From SIG588 sp045591985 (GTDB lineage Bacteria > Bacillota > Clostridia > Oscillospirales > Acutalibacteraceae): a stretch of DNA of 63,327 nt. Position 1 is the first letter of the stretch; the number at the start of each line of letters is the position of its first letter. Positions 58,069-63,327 of this stretch are shown here, piece after piece. The stretch is from the NCBI GenBank assembly GCA_045591985.1, contig JAZNTV010000007.1:1-63327 (forward strand), read 5' to 3'. The position numbers and the translations under genes are program-made. The notes under the pieces were generated by a model that did not search any database, was not told the origin of the DNA, and saw only the letters and a list, made by a program, of their open reading frames with translations.

Positions 58069-59277
58069 ATGAAAATCGCCGGTATCGTTGCGGAATACAA
58101 TCCGTTTCACAACGGCCATGCCGATCACATCACGATGACCCGCGACCCGCGTTTGGCGGATGCGACCCACGTGGTTGCGGTAATGAGCGGCAACTTTGTC
58201 CAGCGCGGTGAGCCGGCGCTGTTTCACAAAACCGATCGCGTACAGGCAGCACTCGCGGGCGGCGTAGACCTGGTCTTGGAACTGCCGTTGCCATGGGTCC
58301 TTACCTCGGCGGAAGGTTTTGCTTTCGGCGGCATTTCGTTGCTTCACGCACTCGGTTGCGTGGACATTCTCAGTTTCGGGAGTGAGTGCGGCGATCTGGA
58401 AGCCTTGGAACAAGCGGCAGCCGTAATGGAAGACGAACGCTATCTCTCGATCGTACGCGGTCGCATGGAATATGGCGGTACGGCGGCTGAGGCGTATCAG
58501 TTCGCCATGCAAGAAGTGGGCGGCACTCGTGCCGCACGGTTGCTTGCTACACCCAACAACGTGCTCGGATTGGAATATTTGAAAGCATTACACCGTTTGC
58601 AATCCCCCATCCTCCCCTTCACGGTGGAACGACAAGGGGCGGCACACGACGACGAATACCCCGTGGGACACAGTGCTTCAGCCGGCTTTTTGCGCCGCAT
58701 GGCAAAAGAGAATCGTTGGAACAACGCCGCCGCGTTCATGCCGCGTGAGTCCTTTATCCGGTGCAACCAGGCGATGGCAGAAGGGCGCGCGCCCGCCGAT
58801 GTAACCCGCATTGAGCGTGCCATGCTCTTGAAATTGCGCACCATGAGCGCCGCACGCATGGCCACGCTGGCAGGCATCAGCGAGGGGCTCGAAAACCGTT
58901 TGTATAATGCGGTTTCCACCGCCGACTCGCTCGCCGGGCTGTTGGACGCACTTAAAACCAAGCGCTATACGCTGACCCGTCTGCAACGTCTTTTGTGGGC
59001 GGCAATGCTGGACATTCCTGCCGATTTTGCTACTCATACGCCGCCGTATCTGCGTGTACTCGGTATGAACGATCGAGGGCGAGAGATCCTCGCGAAGGCC
59101 AAGATCACCGCCTCCCTGCCCCTCCTTACCCGCGCCTCCCAAGCCAAATTGCTCGAAGGGTTTGCGCGCGATGTGTGGAAGATCGAATGCCGTGCCGCCG
59201 ATTGGTACGGGTTCACCCTCCCCACCCCCCTTGAACGCGGCACCGAATACACCGACGGTATTATTCGCGTAGATTAA
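58069..59277 (+). CDS. tmcAL: tRNA(Met) cytidine acetate ligase
   Basis: 402 residues. AEYNPFHNGHADHI is the HxGH-type nucleotidyltransferase motif of the TmcAL/YlbM family, followed by MSGNFVQRGEPA, LELPLPWVLTSAEGFA and FGSECGD. It uses ATP and acetate to acetylate the wobble cytidine of elongator tRNA-Met, helping it to avoid misreading AUA. The neighbouring acetate kinase gene produces acetate, a suggestive pairing. Confidence 0.93.
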   Translation: MKIAGIVAEYNPFHNGHADHITMTRDPRLADATHVVAVMSGNFVQRGEPALFHKTDRVQAALAGGVDLVLELPLPWVLTSAEGFAFGGISLLHALGCVDILSFGSECGDLEALEQAAAVMEDERYLSIVRGRMEYGGTAAEAYQFAMQEVGGTRAARLLATPNNVLGLEYLKALHRLQSPILPFTVERQGAAHDDEYPVGHSASAGFLRRMAKENRWNNAAAFMPRESFIRCNQAMAEGRAPADVTRIERAMLLKLRTMSAARMATLAGISEGLENRLYNAVSTADSLAGLLDALKTKRYTLTRLQRLLWAAMLDIPADFATHTPPYLRVLGMNDRGREILAKAKITASLPLLTRASQAKLLEGFARDVWKIECRAADWYGFTLPTPLERGTEYTDGIIRVD

Positions 59278-59316
59278 GAAGACGCCTGTGAGAAAAGTCT
59301 CACAGGCGTCTTCTTA
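59276..59316 (+). terminator. Terminator of tmcAL
   Basis: 18-bp stem AAGAAGACGCCTGTGAGA / TCTCACAGGCGTCTTCTT. Confidence 0.92.
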
Positions 59317-59368
59317 TGGCTCAAGCCGAAAAAATTCTCACGAAACCACAATATTTTTGAAAAAACTA

Positions 59369-59397
59369 TTGCAAACTTTACTATATTTTGGTATTCT
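59369..59397 (+). promoter_or_regulatory. Promoter of the HAD-GH38 pair
   Basis: TTGCAA (59369-59374), 17-bp spacer, TATTCT (59392-59397). Confidence 0.65.
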
Positions 59398-59449
59398 ATG
59401 ATTAGCATTATATGCGAACTATTCTAAAAGCAAGAGAGGTATGTAAAGA

Positions 59450-60451
59450 ATGAGCTTGGACAAGATCATTCACATCCCCGATCTGGGTGATGTGGGACCC
59501 GACAGCGGTTTTCACCTGTTGACGCAGACCGAAGACGGTCGTTTTGTCACGGGTAAGAACGGCGTTGTAGACATCGTCGCGACCGGTGACCAGAAGGTAG
59601 AGTTCGTCTCCTTCGGTGACAAGTCGCTCGCGTGCGTGAAGTCCGCGATCGCATATCCCGTGTATTATCCCGTGCTCCCCGTGTCGCTGGAGCGTCCCGT
59701 GGAGACCGTGTTGATGGATCTCGACGGCACTACCGTGCGCAGCGAAGAGTTCTGGATCTGGATCATCCAGATGAGTATCGCCAGCCTGCTCGGCAACCCG
59801 AAGTTCGAACTGGAAGAGGCGGATATGCCGTTTGTTTCCGGCCACAGCGTGTCGGAGCACCTGCAGTATTGCATCGACAAGTATTGCCCCGGTGCCTCGC
59901 TCGACAAAGCGCGTGACTTCTATTTTGAGCATACCCATCGCGAGATGGAAGAGATCATGGCGGGCCGCGGCAAAGACGGCGCCTTCACCCCCACCGAAGG
60001 CGTGAAAGACTTCCTGCTCGAGTTGAAATCCATGGGTATAAAGCTTGGTCTCGTGACCTCCGGTCTGTATGAGAAAGCATGGCCCGAAATCCTCTCGGCG
60101 TTCAAAACGCTGGGCATGGGCGACCCCAAAGATTTCTACGATGCCATCATCTCGGCAGGTTTCCCGCTGCGCAAGGGTTCGGTCGGTACGTTGGGCGAGT
60201 TGTCGCCGAAGCCGCATCCGTGGCTGTATTCCGAAACCTCCATCGTCGGTCTCGGTGCCGCGTTTGCGAACCGTAACCGCGTGATCGGTATTGAAGACAG
60301 CGGCGCCGGTGCTTGCTCGGTTCGTTTGGCGGGTTACACCACCGTCGGTATCGCGGGCGGTAACATTGAAGAAAGCGGCACCAAAGCGGTCTGCAACTAC
60401 TTCGAGCCGAACTTCACCGAGATCATGAAGATCATTAAAGGCGAAAAATAA
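59450..60451 (+). CDS. HAD-superfamily hydrolase with N-terminal extension, linked to GH38
   Basis: 333 residues. HAD motif I (VLMDLDGTTVRSEE) starts near residue 87, after an ~85-residue beta-rich domain of unknown kind (IIHIPDLGDVG, FVSFGDKSLACVK). Motif II LVTSGLYEKA, the Lys region (KPHPWLYSE) and motif IV GIEDSGAGACSV are complete. Probably a sugar phosphate phosphatase/mutase (beta-phosphoglucomutase-like cap). It precedes the GH38 gene by 26 bp, so the pair is likely co-transcribed and may act on mannosyl phosphates. Confidence 0.86.
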   Translation: MSLDKIIHIPDLGDVGPDSGFHLLTQTEDGRFVTGKNGVVDIVATGDQKVEFVSFGDKSLACVKSAIAYPVYYPVLPVSLERPVETVLMDLDGTTVRSEEFWIWIIQMSIASLLGNPKFELEEADMPFVSGHSVSEHLQYCIDKYCPGASLDKARDFYFEHTHREMEEIMAGRGKDGAFTPTEGVKDFLLELKSMGIKLGLVTSGLYEKAWPEILSAFKTLGMGDPKDFYDAIISAGFPLRKGSVGTLGELSPKPHPWLYSETSIVGLGAAFANRNRVIGIEDSGAGACSVRLAGYTTVGIAGGNIEESGTKAVCNYFEPNFTEIMKIIKGEK

Positions 60452-60477
60452 TTTTACATAAAAGGAGAGTGTACCCA

Positions 60478-63327
60478 TGGCAAACAAAAAGATCCAGTGC
60501 CATTTTATTTCGAATACGCACTGGGACCGTGAGTGGCGTTTCTCGGCACGCCGCACCCAGTATATGCTCGGCTATATGCTGGACATGCTGATGGATATTC
60601 TGGAAAAGAACCCCGAATTCCGTCATTTCCACATGGACTCGCAGACCATGCCTGTGCAGGACTATTTGGAGATCTATCCCGAGAAGAAGGAAAAGTTCAA
60701 GAAGTTCGTTTCCGAAGGCCGTATCGGTATCGGCCCTTGGTTCTGTCTGCCGGATGAATTCTCGGTCGGCGGGGAATCCTTGATCCGTAACCTGTTGCTC
60801 GGTCACAAGATCGGTAAGGAAATGGGCGGCATCAGCAAGACGGGTTACTCCCCGTTCGGCTGGGGCCAGATCTCGCAGTTGCCGCAGATCTATGCGGGCT
60901 TCGATATCCACTTCGCCTCTTTCTATCGCGGTTTGAACACCCACCAGGCTCCTACTTCCGAATTCTTCTGGGAAAGCCCGGACGGCACCCGCGTGTACGC
61001 ATCCCGTTTGGCGCACCGTCCGCGTTACAACATCTGGTACGTGGTGCAGCGCCCGACTTACTTTAATGTGCCCGACGAAGGTCTGCGCGACTTCAAGTGG
61101 AACGACAACAACGGTATCTTCAAGTTTACCGATGAAAACTTCTGCGAACTGGACTACCAGTATGCGCACCCGTTCTTCGAGTATCACAAAGAGCACATCA
61201 AGCCCCGCGGCGAGCAGGCTCTGCGTGAGCAGGACGGCGAGTGGACCACCTCCCACCGTTTCTGGTCGGCAGGCCACGACTCCTCCTGCCCCGACATCCG
61301 CGAAGTGCAGATGATCAAAGATCTGAACGAAGCGTTGCCCGAGGCGGAAGTCTTCCACAGCACCCTGCGTGAAATGGAGCAGGGCATCATCGACGAATTC
61401 GATCCCAACACCCGCGTGTTGAAGGGCGAAATGCGCCACCCCTACACCAAGGGTTCGGTGTCGGCTATGTTCGGTTGGATCCTCTCCGCCCGCACCTACA
61501 TCAAGCAGGCGAACTTCAACACCGAGCGTCAGATCCAGAACTATGCAGAACCGATGGCGGTGTTCGCCACACTGTGCGGCGCTCCCTATCCGCAGAACGT
61601 GATCGACCTGTCCTACAACTACCTGTTGCAGAACCACGGTCACGATTCCATTGGCGCTTGCGGCCGTGACGTTATCTACGAAGACGTTATCTACCGTTTC
61701 CGTCAGTCCCGCGAGCTCTCCAGCTGCGTGCTCGAGCGTGCGTTCATGGACGTGGCGGGCGACATCGACCTGCGTGACTGGAGCCGCGACACGGCGGCGC
61801 TCGTGGTGTTCAACCCCGCGCCCTTCGTGCGTACCGAAGTCGTGAAGGTCGTTCTGCAGATCCCTGCCGAGTGGCATTGCGGTCAGTTCGAGATCCTCGA
61901 CACCGACGGCAAGCGTTTGACCTATCAGATTCTGGCTGTGGATCGCAACAATGCGCAGATCATCCAGAACCCGAACGACGTGGCAAACGTGTTGCACACC
62001 CAACAGTACACCTTGATGCTCGAAGTGAAGGATATCCCCGCGATGGGCTACAAGGCGCTGAAAGTGCAGTGCATCCCGCACGAGCGTGCGACCACCCCGA
62101 TCACCATGCTGCGCGGTGTGCAGGCAATGGAAAACGAGTTCCTCCGCGTTACCTTCAACGCGAACGGTACTTTCAACGTGGTGGACAAGGAGAACGGCAA
62201 GACCTATAACGGTTTGAACTTCTTCAAGGATTCGGCGGAGATCGGTGATCCGTGGCAGCACATTTTGCCCGAGAACAACGAAGTTTTCACCACCTTGAAC
62301 ACCAACGCGAAGATCACGTTGGTACACGAAGGTCAGCTCGAGACCACCTTCCGTGTGCAGATCGATTGGGCACTGCCCGAAGGCCGCACGATGGATGAGA
62401 AGTCCCGTTCGCCGCACCTCAACCCCTGCCAGATCATCAGCTTGGTCTCCCTGCGCAAGGGTTGCCGTTGGGTCGATGTGCAGACCACCGTGTTCAACAA
62501 CTCCGAAGATCACTATCTGCAGGTTGGTTTCCCGACCGGTATCCAATCCGAGTTCTCCTATGCTCAGGGTCAGTTCGACGTTTTGAAGCGCCAGATCGAG
62601 AAACTCGACTACTCGCTGTTTGACGAGATCCCGATGACCGAGCATCCGATGAACTCCTTCGTGGACGTGACCGACGGCAAGATCGGCGCGGCGCTCTTGA
62701 ACGAGGGTCTGAAGGCGTATGAAGCGTCCGACGACGAGGACGGTACCGTGTATCTCACGCTGTTGCGTGCGTTCCCGCTGCGTATCTGCATCACCTCCGA
62801 TATGCAGGATTACACCTGGGAGAAGGGCTCGCAGTGCCTCGGCAAGAACGAGTTCCACTACGCGTTCCTGCCGCATAAGGGCGACTGGGAGGAAGGCAAC
62901 GTTTGGGGCGCTTCCGAGCAGTTCAACCTCGACTTCATCATGTGCCAGATCGCGCCCACCGCGCACGGCAAGAACGCCGCGACCCACTCCTTCCTGGAAC
63001 TGGGCACCGAGCGCTTGAACGTCAGCGCCGTGAAGCGTGCTGAGGATGGCGACGGCTACGTTGTCCGTCTGTTCAACCCGTCGGATAAGCCGGTCAAGAC
63101 CACCATTCGTCTGAACGGCGGCATCGCACCGATCGAGACGGCACAGTCTCCGGTCGAGCGTGAGCAGGCGGAATTCGAACTGCCCGCCTACTCCGGCAAG
63201 AAGTGGACGGCGGTGAAGTACGTCTCGCTGGAAGAGAAGGAGATCGCCGACCTGCCGATGGCAGCGGACGGCACGGTCGAATTCGAGATCACCGGCAAGA
63301 AGATCTACACCATCAAGTTCTTCGGCT
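60478..63327 (+). CDS. GH38-family alpha-mannosidase homologue, catalytic Asp replaced (3' cut by window end)
   Basis: At least 950 codons, open to the window edge. Opening HFISNTHWDREWR keeps the HxD zinc ligands. A later NHGHDSIGACGRD matches the HxHDSI motif of GH38 domains; the C-terminal part is beta-rich. In known GH38 enzymes the nucleophile Asp lies in GYxPDxFG; here the same segment (near residue 129) reads GYSPFGWGQ, placing Phe at that position. Either the nucleophile has moved or the protein is not a normal mannosidase. The start ATG 60478 is preceded by aaaggagag. Confidence 0.88.

Noticed and set aside
60435..62987. A long open frame (850 codons) on the minus strand over the GH38 gene
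   Set aside because: It is the antisense shadow of the GH38 frame, caused by GC-rich codon bias; no start with ribosome binding site and no family resemblance.
1..63327. CRISPR array, toxin-antitoxin or phage defence system
   Set aside because: No spaced direct repeats, cas genes, or recognised toxin, antitoxin or restriction genes were seen in any frame.

Overview
The window looks like chromosome from an anaerobic, fermentative, spore-forming Clostridia member (Bacillota), probably of the Oscillospirales/Ruminococcaceae type. Evidence is Spo0A, SpoIIIE and TepA, an M23 protein of SpoIIQ type, a trimeric [FeFe]-hydrogenase, acetate kinase, biotin-dependent decarboxylase/transcarboxylase subunits, strong aGGAGG ribosome binding sites, TTGnnn-17-TATAcT promoters and a GC-rich coding style. 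Most of it is ordinary core genome. Accessory DNA is confined to the first ~1 kb and to 47.4-49.3 kb.

Layout. 1-1000: the end of an integrated element (serine recombinase C-terminus), a tRNA-Leu 3' remnant and a structured repeat. 1.0-6.8 kb: a conserved small protein, a secreted nuclease lipoprotein, an MFS transporter, a eukaryotic-type glycogen branching enzyme and an S24 repressor. 6.8-18.5 kb, minus strand: metal-binding protein, beta-CASP nuclease, Spo0A, a lipoprotein, then the linked series tepA, spoIIIE, ygiQ, ComEC-like hydrolase, ispDF, esterase, DUF896. 18.5-26.3 kb: GH13 glucosidase, riboflavin transporter under an FMN riboswitch, a DUF4364/cca/radical-SAM operon, XRE regulator and histidine phosphatase. 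26.4-34.6 kb, minus strand: a ten-gene electron-bifurcating hydrogenase operon with built-in signalling genes, including a sensory-type [FeFe]-hydrogenase homologue. 34.8-40.5 kb: HAD phosphatase, MGMT-like protein, azlCD, a three-subunit biotin carboxyltransferase set and comEA. 40.6-47.4 kb, plus strand: TPR protein, metA, ZIP transporter, split chromate transporter, nitrilase-like amidase and aldo-keto reductase. 47.4-49.3 kb: AT-richer accessory patch with short hairpin repeats, a zinc-ribbon membrane protein, a group II intron 3' remnant, a second copy of the structured repeat and tRNA-Pro. 49.3-63.3 kb: CBM9-like protein, M23 protein, a sugar-1-kinase of galacturonokinase type with its nucleotidyltransferase, a candidate sRNA, lexA, DUF378, histidinol-phosphatase, GH20, ackA and tmcAL sharing one promoter region, and a HAD plus GH38 pair cut by the window end.

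How it fits together. The hydrogenase operon, acetate kinase and carboxyltransferase genes describe fermentation with H2 and acetate as outlets. GlgB, GH13, GH20, GH38, CBM9-like and the sugar kinase/nucleotidyltransferase pair describe storage and salvage of complex glycans. The most unusual signal is a structured DNA/RNA element found next to tRNA 3' ends at both accessory sites (739-952 and 49010-49111). Its terminal repeats copy the T-arm of the tRNA next to it, and its hairpins differ by compensatory changes.
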